DNA of 64,000 nucleotides. Source: Aeoliella sp052161615 (GTDB lineage Bacteria; Planctomycetota; Planctomycetia; Pirellulales; Lacipirellulaceae). Below are positions 6,890-17,366 of the stretch, piece after piece. The notes under the pieces were generated by a model that saw nothing but the letters and a program-made list of their open reading frames with translations, ran no database searches and was not told where the DNA came from. The DNA lies in assembly GCF_052161615.1 (NCBI RefSeq), contig NZ_CP197417.1, positions 682,001-746,000 of the forward strand, given 5' to 3'. A program made the translations under genes and the position numbers. Positions within the stretch are counted from its first letter, which is position 1. Each line of letters begins with the position of its first letter.

Positions 6890-9505
6890 ATGTCTTCGAA
6901 GTCGCTCTTATCGAACCTCGCGAACACTCGCTCGCTTCGCAGCGTGCTGTGGCTGTTGATGCTTGCGCTCATGCTCGGCACCTCCGGGTGCGGTGGATGC
7001 CGAAGCGAGACGCCGCAGGAACGCCAGGCAAGGCTCGATCTCGAAGCCGAGGACCTTCGCAAACGAGAAGAAGAACGCCGCCGTCAGGAAGAGGAGAAAC
7101 GCAAAAAGCAACCATTCGTCGTCGAGGCCCCCATTTCGCTCCCCAGCGACACGGACGTGAAAGTGTCGCGCGTGAAGCGGGGGCACTGGATGAACGTGTC
7201 GCAGCTCATGAAATCCAACTACGAGGACTGGGCGGGCGAGACCCTGCTACAGGTGCTCGACAAGTCGGGCCGCCCTGTGCCGATCGAAGAGACGCCGTTC
7301 ACGCTCAGCAGCTCGCGCCCCGTCCAACTGGCCAAGGGCCGCCCTCGGCAAGTGGAGAACGTGTTCCTCGTACCGAGTTCGCAGGACTCCGCCAGCGTGC
7401 GTTGCACGCTTCGCGAGCGGAACTATGGCGCCGTGGTGGGTGGCATTCCACAAGGAGCCGGCTTGTCGATGATGGACTCTTACCAGTACTTCTTCGTCGT
7501 CCTGGCGAAGGAACCGAATCGCTACAACTTCCTCAAGACGCTCAACGGCGTGCAGGTTCCGCAGGACGACGAGTACTTCGGTGGCGAAGACGCCGTGCAT
7601 TACCAAGTGCTGCTGCCGGACATTTCGAAGCAGGTGCCGCTCCCCGACAACCCGATGTGCTGGACCACCGTTGCCTACATACTATGGGACGAGGTCGACC
7701 CCGCGCTGCTCGACCGCGAGCGCCGCGAGGCGCTGATCGACTGGTTGCACTGGGGCGGGCAGATCGTGATCAACGGGCCGGACTCGCTGAAGCTGCTGGA
7801 GAACAGCTTTCTCTCGCCGTACCTACCTGGAACCGACGCTGGTGTCGTCGACATTACCGAAGACGACGTGCAGCCAATGGCTCGCTACTGGACCGACAAA
7901 ACTCGCCCGCAAGACTCGGCGAAGGAGCCCAAGCAACTGCACGTCACCCGCGACTGGTCAGGCATCGAGCTTGATCTCGCCGAGGGAGTCGACACGTCCA
8001 CAGGACTTGCCGCTTCGACCGGTGGTCTGCTCGTCGAACGACAAGTCGGTCGTGGGCGTATTGTCGTTTCGCGGATGCAACTTGCCGAGCGCGATCTACT
8101 GACTTGGTCGCCGCACTACGACGACCTGTTCAACGCCGGCATCATGCGACGTTTGCCGCGCGAGTGGAGTGCGGGTGCTGGCTATGGCGGGGGCGTGGGA
8201 GCATTGCACGGCGAGTGGGCCGGCAACGAAGGGCACATGCGCGACGCCCAGTTTGTCACGCACCTGAGGCTCTTCTCCCGCGACGCCCATAAGGACCCGA
8301 ACGCCACGAACTACCGCATCACGAAGCGTGTCGAGCAGCAATACGACCAGTTCGGCAATCCCATCGGACCTTATGATCCGACGGCGATGGAAGACCTCGA
8401 CCCGCAGCCTCCCGTGGTGCTCGGCGGCATTGGTTCGTGGAACGACTTCAACGCCACGAGCAACGCCGCACGCGAGTCGCTTCGCGAAGCCGCCGGCGTG
8501 CAGATCCCCGACGCGTCGTTCGTGGTGACTTGCCTTGCCGTTTATTTGGTGGTGCTCGTGCCGATCAATTGGTTTTTCTTCAAAGCCCTGGGCCGCGTGG
8601 AGTACGCGTGGATCGCCGCCCCCATCATCGCCATCATTGGCACGGCGGTGGTGGTGCATCAGGCGCAGCTCGACATTGGCTTCGCACGTGCACAAACCGA
8701 GATCGCGCTATTAGAGGTGCAGGGCAAGTACCCGCGAGCCCACCTTTCCCGTTACACGGCGCTCTACACATCGCTTTCGAGCAGCTACGACATGCGTTTC
8801 GACGACCCAACGGCCGTCGCTGCTCCGTTCCCGAACAGTCCGCAGGGTGACTTCCGCCTGCTCATCGGTCAGTCACGCGACAACGTCGAACTGCATCAAG
8901 CGAAAGAGACGAGCCTCGCCGGCTTGCAAGTCTCGAGCTCGACGACCGATATGATCCACAGCGAGCAGATGATCGCCCTCGACGGCGCGCTAGTGCTCGA
9001 TCAAAGTAGCCCGACGATGCAGGTGCTGAATCAATCGCAGTTTCAGCTCGCCGACGTTGCGGTGGTTCGCTGCGAGAAGGACGCGAAGGGCACCCCGCGG
9101 CTTCTCGGGTGCTGGATCGGCGACCTGGAGCCACGCATCGCCAAGTCGCTCAGCTTCACCCCCGTCGGCGAAAAGGTGTTCGGCGATGAGCGGGCGAAGC
9201 AGACTACGGGCGACGAGAAGCGACTGAATCTCGAACCGATGTTCCGCCTGGCGCTCGACCCCGCGCACATGGAAGCGGGCGAGATTCGCCTCGTCGGCCG
9301 CGTCGACAAAGTGCTGCCTGGCGTCGAAGTAACACCCTCCGCCGCCCAGCTCCGCGGCGCCACGCTGGTCGTCGCCCACCTGGCCTACGCCCCCCTCACC
9401 GAACCCACGCCCGACGTGAACAGCCCGCGAGATTTCGCGATCCGATCGGCGGGGGAAAACTTGGAGTATTTGGACCCGGAAGAATTGGAGGGGATGGAAG
9501 AGTGA
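6890..9505 (+). CDS. Large membrane protein with GATase1-like domain
   Basis: An 871-residue protein. The N-terminus has a hydrophobic segment ending in GTSGCGGC (Cys34, lipoprotein-like), then a charged Glu/Arg/Lys coiled-coil stretch (about 40-90). A region near 270-330 (DRERREALIDWLHWGGQIVI) resembles the class-I-glutamine-amidotransferase-like fold that planctomycete surface proteins use without a catalytic Cys. Two adjacent transmembrane segments lie at about 545-567 and 573-593, followed by a 270-residue C-terminal domain. It precedes an ABC ATPase by 214 bp in the same direction and may be its membrane or accessory partner, although a repeat fills the gap. Specific function unknown. 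Confidence 0.75.
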   Translation: MSSKSLLSNLANTRSLRSVLWLLMLALMLGTSGCGGCRSETPQERQARLDLEAEDLRKREEERRRQEEEKRKKQPFVVEAPISLPSDTDVKVSRVKRGHWMNVSQLMKSNYEDWAGETLLQVLDKSGRPVPIEETPFTLSSSRPVQLAKGRPRQVENVFLVPSSQDSASVRCTLRERNYGAVVGGIPQGAGLSMMDSYQYFFVVLAKEPNRYNFLKTLNGVQVPQDDEYFGGEDAVHYQVLLPDISKQVPLPDNPMCWTTVAYILWDEVDPALLDRERREALIDWLHWGGQIVINGPDSLKLLENSFLSPYLPGTDAGVVDITEDDVQPMARYWTDKTRPQDSAKEPKQLHVTRDWSGIELDLAEGVDTSTGLAASTGGLLVERQVGRGRIVVSRMQLAERDLLTWSPHYDDLFNAGIMRRLPREWSAGAGYGGGVGALHGEWAGNEGHMRDAQFVTHLRLFSRDAHKDPNATNYRITKRVEQQYDQFGNPIGPYDPTAMEDLDPQPPVVLGGIGSWNDFNATSNAARESLREAAGVQIPDASFVVTCLAVYLVVLVPINWFFFKALGRVEYAWIAAPIIAIIGTAVVVHQAQLDIGFARAQTEIALLEVQGKYPRAHLSRYTALYTSLSSSYDMRFDDPTAVAAPFPNSPQGDFRLLIGQSRDNVELHQAKETSLAGLQVSSSTTDMIHSEQMIALDGALVLDQSSPTMQVLNQSQFQLADVAVVRCEKDAKGTPRLLGCWIGDLEPRIAKSLSFTPVGEKVFGDERAKQTTGDEKRLNLEPMFRLALDPAHMEAGEIRLVGRVDKVLPGVEVTPSAAQLRGATLVVAHLAYAPLTEPTPDVNSPRDFAIRSAGENLEYLDPEELEGMEE

Positions 9506-9534
9506 GGTTTACATTCGAGAAGCAGCTCGCTCCT

Positions 9535-9672
9535 GTCATCCTGAGGGAGCCTCAGCCCTTATGTCATCCTGAGGGAGCCCTAGCGACTGAAGGATCTCGC
9601 CTGCCATCAAATCGTAAGTTTCCTACCATCGCAACGTAGATCCTTCAGTCGCCTAGGCTCGTTCAGGATGAC
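9535..9672. repeat. GTCATCCTGAGGGAGCC inverted repeat
   Basis: A 35-bp arm at 9563-9597 faces a near reverse complement at 9638-9672, and a partial extra copy of the arm begins at 9535. A third full-length copy is at 63451-63485. It occupies the gap between the 871-residue protein and the ABC ATPase, where it could form a transcript hairpin. Confidence 0.8.
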
Positions 9673-9719
9673 ACCCGTTCGGTTCCCACTAACCTACTAA
9701 CCTACTAACCCAAATACGC

Positions 9720-10646
9720 ATGATCTCCATACGCAACTTCCGCAAGACCTACGGCGACTTCGTGGCGGTCGAGAATTTGGATCTCGACATCGCGGCGGGG
9801 GAGATGTTTGGGTTCATCGGGCCGAACGGCGCCGGGAAGAGCACCACCATTCGCTTCCTCGCCACGCTCTTGAAAGCGACGCACGGCGAGGCGACCGTCA
9901 ACGGGCACAGCGTGACCAAGGAGCCGCTCAAGGTAAGGCAGAGCGTCGGCTACATGCCGGACAACTTTGGCGTGTACGACGGGATGAAGGTGTGGGAATT
10001 CCTCGACTTCTTCGCCGTCGCGTACCAGATTCCCAAGGCACGCCGCAAAGCGGTAATTGGCGACGTGCTGGAGCTGCTGGACCTGACGCACAAGCGCGAC
10101 GACTACGTGAATGGCCTTTCGCGGGGCATGAAGCAACGGCTCTGCCTCGCCAAGACCCTGGTGCACGACCCGCCGGTGCTGATTCTCGACGAACCATCGA
10201 GTGGCCTCGATCCTCGTGCTCGGCTGGAGGTCAAAGCGCTGCTTAAAGAACTCCGGCGGATGGGGAAGACCATTTTGATCTCCAGCCACATCCTGACGGA
10301 GCTCGCCGACTGCTGCACGTCGATTGGCATCATCGAGCGGGGGCAGTTGCTACTGCACGGGCCGATCGACAAGGTCTATCGCAAGATTCAAAGCAACCGC
10401 CACATCGACATCCGCTTCGCCGGCGACATCGAGCGCGGCGTGAGTCTCATTCGCAGCGATCCGAATGTTCGCAGTGTGCAGGTCAACAGTCGCAACTGCT
10501 TGGTCGAGATGAGCGGCGAAGACGCCGATGTGAGCCGCCTGATGCGATCGCTGGCGAGCTCGGACGTGGGGCTCATCTCGTTCGCCGACAAAGAACCTAC
10601 GCTCGAGGACGTGTTTATGATGGTGACGAAAGGCTTGGTGACCTAG
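9720..10646 (+). CDS. ABC transporter ATP-binding protein
   Basis: A 308-residue ATPase of the ABC-2 / drug-export type that powers a membrane transporter. Walker A GPNGAGKS is at 34-41, the signature LSRGMKQR at 133-140, Walker B VLILDEP at 153-159, and the switch His is His190 (ISSH). The C-terminal 90 residues form the extra domain common in CcmA/NatA-like ATPases. No permease gene follows; the only candidate partner in the window is the upstream 871-residue protein. Substrate unknown. Confidence 0.93.
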   Translation: MISIRNFRKTYGDFVAVENLDLDIAAGEMFGFIGPNGAGKSTTIRFLATLLKATHGEATVNGHSVTKEPLKVRQSVGYMPDNFGVYDGMKVWEFLDFFAVAYQIPKARRKAVIGDVLELLDLTHKRDDYVNGLSRGMKQRLCLAKTLVHDPPVLILDEPSSGLDPRARLEVKALLKELRRMGKTILISSHILTELADCCTSIGIIERGQLLLHGPIDKVYRKIQSNRHIDIRFAGDIERGVSLIRSDPNVRSVQVNSRNCLVEMSGEDADVSRLMRSLASSDVGLISFADKEPTLEDVFMMVTKGLVT

Positions 10647-10651
10647 GCGTT

Positions 10652-10812
10652 TTTAGCCACGGATTCACACGGATGAAACACAGATAAGAAAAAGACGAAT
10701 GACGAAATACCCAACGACGAATGCCGATCGTTTGCTTCCTCATTTGGGTATTAGGTCATTCGTCTGTATTGTTCTTATCCGTGTTCGATCCGTGCCCATC
10801 CGTGGCTAAATA
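10652..10812. repeat. TAGCCACGGAT composite inverted repeat
   Basis: TTAGCCACGGATTCACACGG at the left faces CCGTGCCCATCCGTGGCTAA at the right. A second inverted layer inside (GACGAATGACGAAATACCC against GGGTATTAGGTCATTCGTC) makes a nested palindrome of about 160 bp. It fills the gap between two convergent genes, so it may serve as a bidirectional terminator. A relative with the same outer arms is at 38172-38360. Confidence 0.8.
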
Positions 10813-10816
10813 ATAC

Positions 10817-11347
10817 TCACTCAAACAGAATCGGCCCCGGGACACCGTCGTCTTCTTCCCACGTTTTGCGAATCTCTTGCAGGCCGTAGGTGCAGATGTC
10901 GAAGCAGTCGCTGAGCCTTTGGAGAACTTCGGAGGTGGTTTGTTCGCGCTCCACGGGAATGGTACTCGCGATCAGGTAGTTACGTTTGCCTTGGTCGCGA
11001 TAGTCGAGCAGACGATCCTTGCCGCCGGTTTGCTGCATGCGATCGGCGATTTCGGGATAGAGGCCCGTCCAGAACAACGTGAAGTCACCGATATGACGAT
11101 GCAACTGACGCTTGGCGGGACCTTGGCGATGCGACGCTTCCTCGAGCATGTCGGCCACCTGCGTGAGCCTCGCACCTCGCGGGCCGCGAATCGCGTAGAC
11201 CTCTTCGCTGCGGAGAAAGCGGGTGAGGAGCTCGGAGATGTAGTCGACCATCGGAGGGTCCGCGACCCCGAGGCGAGTGTGGAAAACGTACTCCGTCACG
11301 CCGGCAAAAAACCGACGGACCTGCTCACCGCGCCGTTGCTCTTGCAT
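10817..11347 (-). CDS. Conserved hypothetical protein
   Basis: A 176-residue soluble protein starting MQEQRRGEQVRRFFAGVTEY at ATG 11347. The start is chosen because TTGGAGG lies 8 nt upstream; an earlier ATG 23 codons upstream lacks such a site. Features include FHTRLGVADPPMVDYISELL, then RQLHRHIGDFTLFWTGLYPE and a C-terminal GLQEIRKTWEEDD. No signal, membrane segment or known catalytic motif. The composition suggests a mostly helical cytoplasmic protein. Function unknown. Confidence 0.7.
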   Translation of the reverse strand: MQEQRRGEQVRRFFAGVTEYVFHTRLGVADPPMVDYISELLTRFLRSEEVYAIRGPRGARLTQVADMLEEASHRQGPAKRQLHRHIGDFTLFWTGLYPEIADRMQQTGGKDRLLDYRDQGKRNYLIASTIPVEREQTTSEVLQRLSDCFDICTYGLQEIRKTWEEDDGVPGPILFE

Positions 11348-11576
11348 GTCGAAGGCCTCCAAACGATAGCCAGTGAACTTGCGGTCGCAAGCCCAGTTCG
11401 CCTGTGGACATACCATTCGCCAAGCGATCCTTTACCACAAGATCGCCCGCTACATCAATAGTAGTTGCGAGTGGTGGGGAAGGTCAAATATTTGGGGGGA
11501 AGATCGTGGCCGTGGTTGTGTTACCATCGGGCACCGAACTAGCCGCCCGTCCAGATTGGTTTCGGAGAACGAACGC

Positions 11577-11927
11577 ATGAAAAATCCTTACGAAGGTAGT
11601 CAAGCGATTGCAGAAGAAGCACGCGTTCCCTTGACGTCGTTCCAGCGATTTCGCCGACAGGTGCTGCGAGGCGCGACCTTCGGTGCGGTCGCGCTCGGGG
11701 GGCTAATCCTGATAATACTACTCTTAACGCAGGGGGCGCCGGAACGAAGCAACGCCCACGAACTTCTGCTAAAGCTGCGAGCGTGGTCGGATAAGTATGC
11801 CTTCGGAGTATCACCACTAATCGTGGCACCCTTACTCTATGCCGTGATTGGTGCTCCGTTTGGGGCAGTACTAGGTGCCGTGTATCACGTTATCGCTCAG
11901 CTGGCGCGACTCGTGCTTCGACGTTAG
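11577..11927 (+). CDS. Small two-helix membrane protein
   Basis: A 116-residue protein beginning MKNPYEGSQAIAEEARVPLT at ATG 11577, with GGAG upstream. It has two hydrophobic spans, about 37-56 (GATFGAVALGGLILIILLLT) and 85-110, and a short polar loop between them, so it is probably an integral membrane protein. It lies divergently from the preceding hypothetical gene and converges on trpA. Function unknown. Confidence 0.65.
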   Translation: MKNPYEGSQAIAEEARVPLTSFQRFRRQVLRGATFGAVALGGLILIILLLTQGAPERSNAHELLLKLRAWSDKYAFGVSPLIVAPLLYAVIGAPFGAVLGAVYHVIAQLARLVLRR

Positions 11928-11945
11928 CATTACGCGTGCGCGCCG

Positions 11946-12743
11946 TTAGAACGCCGCGAGCAGCTCTTCGACATAGTCGCCGACTTCTTTGAGCACTTCC
12001 TCACGCGGACGTTCGGCGGCGGTGGCGACTCGGCGGACGATTGCGGAGCCGACGATCAGGCCATCGGCCACGGGGGCGAGGAGCTTGACATGCTCGGGGG
12101 CGCTGATGCCGAAGCCGATGCAGATGGGGAGTGGCGTCTCGCTGCGGAGCCAGCTCACGTTCTCGACAATGTCCGGCGGGAGCTCGGTGCGCTCGCCCGT
12201 GATGCCGGTGACCGAGACGTAGTACACAAAGCCGCTCGACGTTTCGCAGATGTGGAGCGCTCGCTCACGTGGGGTCGTAGGAGTAATGAGCTGGATGAGC
12301 GACAATCCTCGCTCGCGGCAGATCGCGGACAGTTGGGCGGACTCCTCCACCGGAAGGTCGGGCACGATCAAACCATCCACTCCCGCGCGGCGTGCGTCGT
12401 CGCAGTATTGGGCGAGCCCGTGGCGATAGACAATCGCGTAGCTGACCATCGTGACCACCGGCGCGGTGAGCTTGGGTGTGGTTGCCGCGAGCATGTCGAG
12501 GATCGCCGCGAGCTTTACTTTCTTACCAAGAGCCCGCGTGTACGACGCCTGGATCACGGGACCATCGGCGATGGGGTCGCTGTAGGGAATGCCGACCTCG
12601 CAAAGGTGCGCGCCGCGACCAACGATTTCCTTCAGCACCGCCGAGGTGAACTCGACGTCGGGATCGCCCGCGGTGACGAACGGCATCAACGCCTTGCGGT
12701 TCTCGGAGCGGAGTTTCGTGAAGAGTTCGTCGATAGCCGGCAT
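11946..12743 (-). CDS. trpA: Tryptophan synthase alpha subunit
   Basis: Cleaves indole-3-glycerol phosphate to indole and glyceraldehyde 3-phosphate; indole is channelled to TrpB. The 265-residue length is normal. CEVGIPYSDPIADGP places the catalytic Glu49 and Asp60 exactly as in the enterobacterial enzyme. The ATG start at 12743 has a typical N-terminus. It is on the same strand as trpB but 2.3 kb downstream of it, separated by a hydrolase and a DUF2314 gene, so the usual trpBA coupling is broken here. Confidence 0.97.
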   Translation of the reverse strand: MPAIDELFTKLRSENRKALMPFVTAGDPDVEFTSAVLKEIVGRGAHLCEVGIPYSDPIADGPVIQASYTRALGKKVKLAAILDMLAATTPKLTAPVVTMVSYAIVYRHGLAQYCDDARRAGVDGLIVPDLPVEESAQLSAICRERGLSLIQLITPTTPRERALHICETSSGFVYYVSVTGITGERTELPPDIVENVSWLRSETPLPICIGFGISAPEHVKLLAPVADGLIVGSAIVRRVATAAERPREEVLKEVGDYVEELLAAF

Positions 12744-12905
12744 GATGATGGAACGCGAAGGCGCAGGGAGGCGGAGAAACGGAGTCGGTTAGCGAGGTCG
12801 CTCTCAGTATCGTATCAGGTCGCTAGAGGTCCGAAAATCCTGGGCAATTTCGCCGAGAATGTTCGCGTCGTCTTCCCTGCGTCGCTTTCGTAGGCGATGT
12901 GTTCG

Positions 12906-14288
12906 CTACTCCGCCCCAAGCTCCACGCGGCAGCTTGCGGCCATGGTGGGGTCGGGGCGGGTGGCGAGCGATTCTAGGATGTCGGCGGCCGAGCGGTTGG
13001 GGGTGATGGTTTGAGGCTTGCCGTTGAGGTTGACTTCGACGGGTTTGTCGAGATCCAGCAAGTCATCGGAAAGCAGTAGAACCACCTTGGTGCCCGTGAG
13101 AGGCTGGGGGTTGCTATCGCGCTCGCCGATGTGCGTAGGATGGCCTTCGTCGAACTCTTCGGAAAGCTGCTCGGCGGTGACTTCGATCTTGCCGGCTTTT
13201 CGATCGGCGGTGGCGACGATGCGGTTGCGACCCGTGCGATCGGTGTCATCGAGGCCGATCCAGTAGAAGCGGTCGCGGCGATGTTTGTCGAGCGGTTGGT
13301 CTATCCAGACGATCTTCTCGGGAAACGGTTTGCGAGTGTGCTCGGCAATCCAACCCGGGCCGGGGCGGTAGTCGACGCCGTGGCCACGGCCTTCCTGGAC
13401 GTTGATCGAATGCTCGTAGCCATCGGGATCGGCTTCGTGCAGTTTGTCGAGTTCCTCATGAAACTCGACGGCCAGCTTGCGGCGATCGAACATGTTGTCC
13501 TCGGCACCAACGTCGGAACGATAGGCCACGTTACGAAGGTTCGCCGGCGGGTTGCCAAGTCCGACGCCCGAGGCCATAGCGCTCGCGCCGGCGAAACGAT
13601 CGCCCATGAACGGCGCGAGGATGTCGGTGCCGTAACCCCCTTCGGAGATGCCGAGCAGGTAGACGCGGTTGGGATCGACCCCCCAGTGGGCGATGGCGTG
13701 GTCGATCACTTGGTCGAACGCTAGTTGATTGTGGTAGTGCCACCAGCGACCGAGGCGGTCGTCGGCCATACGAGGAATCCAGTAGATGCCCTCGGACGGA
13801 TAGGCAAGTAGCGACAGGTGCAACTGCGCTTCCATCTCCTTCGTGTTGATCGGCGACGAGTGCGGTCCATCGGCGTCGCCAAACTGGCCTCCGCCATGGA
13901 GACAAAGAAACAGTGGCCTTCCTGCTTTGGGAGCTTTCTTCTCTTCGCGCCGAATCACGGCGAAGGGCATGTTGTGTTCGCCGAGCGTTAGCACCCCCGA
14001 GGTGATATCGATTCGGCCACCCTTCTCCGATTCGGCCACCGTCTTGGGGAGCGGGCCGAGGGGCGACTCGTCATCGGTTTCCTCAATCAGGTTCCACAGC
14101 TGCTGGGTGACTTGCTTGGCGTCGGCTTTCGAAAGCTGGTCGGGGAGTCCAAGCGTGTCGATCGCGGGGCGCTGGTCGGCGGGGGTGGCGAGCCACGACT
14201 TGACGCTGTCGAGCTGCTCGGGAGTCAGCGCCGCGAAGGTGGGCGATGTAGCGAAGAGGAAGAGAATTAGTAAGGCGATGCGGGGCAT
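12906..14288 (-). CDS. Secreted alpha/beta hydrolase (esterase/depolymerase-like)
   Basis: A 460-residue protein with a clear signal peptide (MPRIALLILFLFATSPTFA) from ATG 14288; GGAAGG precedes the start. The hydrolase core has the oxyanion motif LHGGG at 130-134 and the nucleophile elbow GISEGGYG at 213-220 (Ser215). A His in GRGHGVDY is a candidate catalytic base. The pattern fits polyhydroxybutyrate-depolymerase/feruloyl-esterase-like hydrolases, but the substrate is not deducible. The C-terminal 130 residues look beta-rich. It lies between trpB and trpA on the same strand. Confidence 0.8.
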   Translation of the reverse strand: MPRIALLILFLFATSPTFAALTPEQLDSVKSWLATPADQRPAIDTLGLPDQLSKADAKQVTQQLWNLIEETDDESPLGPLPKTVAESEKGGRIDITSGVLTLGEHNMPFAVIRREEKKAPKAGRPLFLCLHGGGQFGDADGPHSSPINTKEMEAQLHLSLLAYPSEGIYWIPRMADDRLGRWWHYHNQLAFDQVIDHAIAHWGVDPNRVYLLGISEGGYGTDILAPFMGDRFAGASAMASGVGLGNPPANLRNVAYRSDVGAEDNMFDRRKLAVEFHEELDKLHEADPDGYEHSINVQEGRGHGVDYRPGPGWIAEHTRKPFPEKIVWIDQPLDKHRRDRFYWIGLDDTDRTGRNRIVATADRKAGKIEVTAEQLSEEFDEGHPTHIGERDSNPQPLTGTKVVLLLSDDLLDLDKPVEVNLNGKPQTITPNRSAADILESLATRPDPTMAASCRVELGAE

Positions 14289-14446
14289 ATTAGGTAACCT
14301 TCCAGTTCGTGCCAAGCGAAATTCGCCTGGCATTTAAGTTACCCTAAGAGGCCCGTCGAGGTTTCAAGAAAATGAGCCGCGGCGCAAGATAATTCTCGAC
14401 GAATTGCGGGAGAAAGTACGTAACCTGGGAGCGTGCGCGAGACGTA

Positions 14447-14953
14447 TCAGTCTTCGATGAACTCCATGCCGCCGGGCATGGCGGCCCGTTCTTCGGGAGT
14501 GGCTTTTTCCATTAAGACTCGGAGGGTGTAGGCCCCGGCCATTTTTCCTCCGTCGAGATACATCCAGTCGGAGATTTCGCTCTTTGGCACCCTGAGCTCA
14601 TCGCCGATCTTCACGTTTTTCAAATCGAGCGGCTCGTTGTTCAATACACCAACGAACTCGTCCCCTTCCAAACGCACTGGCGATAGCCACATATGCTCGC
14701 CTTTCGGGCCATCTTCGACGAGCAGCTTGATAGAGAATCCATCCTGCTGAGGAGTGGGATTCTCCATTGCGGTCACGAACTTATCGACCGAGTCGCGAGC
14801 TTTCTCGATGGCCGCGGTCATGTCGGCGTCGTCTTCCTCCACGTCAACCACTGGTAGGCCGCCAGAAGTGCGCGGCGGGGACGCGGCTTTCTTCTCACAA
14901 CCCGGGACGAGCGAGATGGAAAGAATCATGACGAAGATGGCTTGAAGTCGCAT
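14447..14953 (-). CDS. DUF2314 lipoprotein
   Basis: A 168-residue protein starting at ATG 14953 after AAGGGGGG. A signal ends in SLVPGC with the lipid Cys near residue 19. The rest matches the DUF2314 (YegJ-like) pattern: AIEKARDSVDKFV, FSIKLLVEDGPKGEHMWL, GVLNNEP, a GDEL hinge and ISDWMYLDGG. The DUF is widespread and its role is unknown. It sits just downstream of trpB on the same strand, which may only reflect insertion into a former trpBA operon. Confidence 0.8.
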   Translation of the reverse strand: MRLQAIFVMILSISLVPGCEKKAASPPRTSGGLPVVDVEEDDADMTAAIEKARDSVDKFVTAMENPTPQQDGFSIKLLVEDGPKGEHMWLSPVRLEGDEFVGVLNNEPLDLKNVKIGDELRVPKSEISDWMYLDGGKMAGAYTLRVLMEKATPEERAAMPGGMEFIED

Positions 14954-15071
14954 CGCATCCCCCCTTAGCTTGATGGGTCGTAGGTCTGTATTGCCGTGGC
15001 GGAAGCTTCCAGCTTGCGGTTCTTGGTTCACGGCGAAGAGGCAAGCACGTGGGCTAGCTCGCCGAACTTCG

Positions 15072-16286
<1,215 letters not shown>

Positions 16287-16466
16287 ATTCGTGGGGTTCC
16301 TTGGGACCCTTCATTGTCCGTTGCGGGGGGCGGCGGTTCAAGGGCGGCGGGGAGTGGGAGTGGGAGGGGGCTTGGGGCTGGAGGCTCGGGGCTGGGGCAT
16401 GGCGGGATGGAATCGCGAGGGTGAGTGCGGTTTATTAATGGTAGTGCCCGACTCGCCTATCGCCGA

Positions 16467-17366
16467 ATGAGTGCCTTGACCGAAGAGCCGCCCACCGTCG
16501 TTGAAGAGACGCCAGCCGAGCCGCGGGGTTCGCTGCGCGAGCGGTGGGTGCCGTTGGGGTTGGTGCTGGCGTCTTGTGTGTTCAATTTTGAGGTCTGCCA
16601 CCAGATCGTCCTCCAATCGTTATCTGTGTATGTCGTTCAGTGCCTGTATGGGGCGATCATGGCACAGTACTTTCTCTGCGGATTGTGGGGAGCCTTGGCA
16701 GCGAGGCCCTTAAAATCGCGAGTGCCCACGGCATTTGCTGTCGTCATGCTTTTGGTGTTCTCCCAGATGCGCGGCTCCGTCTACATGTGGTCCGGCTCAT
16801 TGCTTTTATGTGCCACCTATTTTCTGGCTCTTACTTACCTTAGAAGGGTCCGAGGCTTAGTCCTCTCCGCTAGAAGTCCGAGTGGTACGGTTCAGCAGGA
16901 TGAGGAACTCACCCGCTTTGATCTTCGCTACCTCTTCACCTGGACGACCGTCATTGCAGTGCTTGCAGCGATGGGAGGTATGAATACTTGGTATTCCTCG
17001 CGTGATGGCATGTTGAGCTGGTTTGTTGTCTGGATGACTTTTGCCATTCCCGTTCTCCCAGGTTGCATGGCAGCAATCCTAATTCTCAAATCGGCGCCTC
17101 GACCGTTAACCATGTACGTGTACTTGGTGCTTTCCTTCCCACTTGCGATAATTGCATACTCATTGACGTGTGATTGGATCCGCTACATACACTCATCCAA
17201 TTCGACATTTGAGCTTACGACGTCTGGGGCACATACGCTTTGGTGCGGTGCCTTTGTTCTTGGTGCGTTATTGGCGAGTTCGGCGTACAGTGTTGCGTTA
17301 CGTCTTGCCGGCTACCGTCTCTATACCCTAACCCCTAACCCCCTCCTCCATGCCCGAACTTCCTGA
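16467..17366 (+). CDS. Polytopic membrane protein, unknown
   Basis: A 299-residue protein from ATG 16467 with about seven or eight hydrophobic spans (for example VPLGLVLASCVFNFEVC, AFAVVMLLVFSQM, TTVIAVLAAMGGM, MTFAIPVLPGCMAAILIL). The N-terminus is acidic and cytoplasm-like. Base composition is visibly lower in GC than in neighbouring mutM and trpB. The stop overlaps the mutM start by 17 bp, so the two are probably co-transcribed. No transporter signature recognised. Confidence 0.7.
   Translation: MSALTEEPPTVVEETPAEPRGSLRERWVPLGLVLASCVFNFEVCHQIVLQSLSVYVVQCLYGAIMAQYFLCGLWGALAARPLKSRVPTAFAVVMLLVFSQMRGSVYMWSGSLLLCATYFLALTYLRRVRGLVLSARSPSGTVQQDEELTRFDLRYLFTWTTVIAVLAAMGGMNTWYSSRDGMLSWFVVWMTFAIPVLPGCMAAILILKSAPRPLTMYVYLVLSFPLAIIAYSLTCDWIRYIHSSNSTFELTTSGAHTLWCGAFVLGALLASSAYSVALRLAGYRLYTLTPNPLLHARTS

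Noticed and set aside
6748..7974. A 408-codon plus-strand frame overlapping the 871-residue gene
   Set aside because: Arg/Ala-rich out-of-frame translation; the longer frame has a signal sequence, coiled coil and membrane helices.
15035..15071. Trp attenuator or leader near trpB
   Set aside because: This is the 3' side of trpB; upstream of its start (16287-16466) no Trp-rich leader peptide or alternative hairpins were seen.
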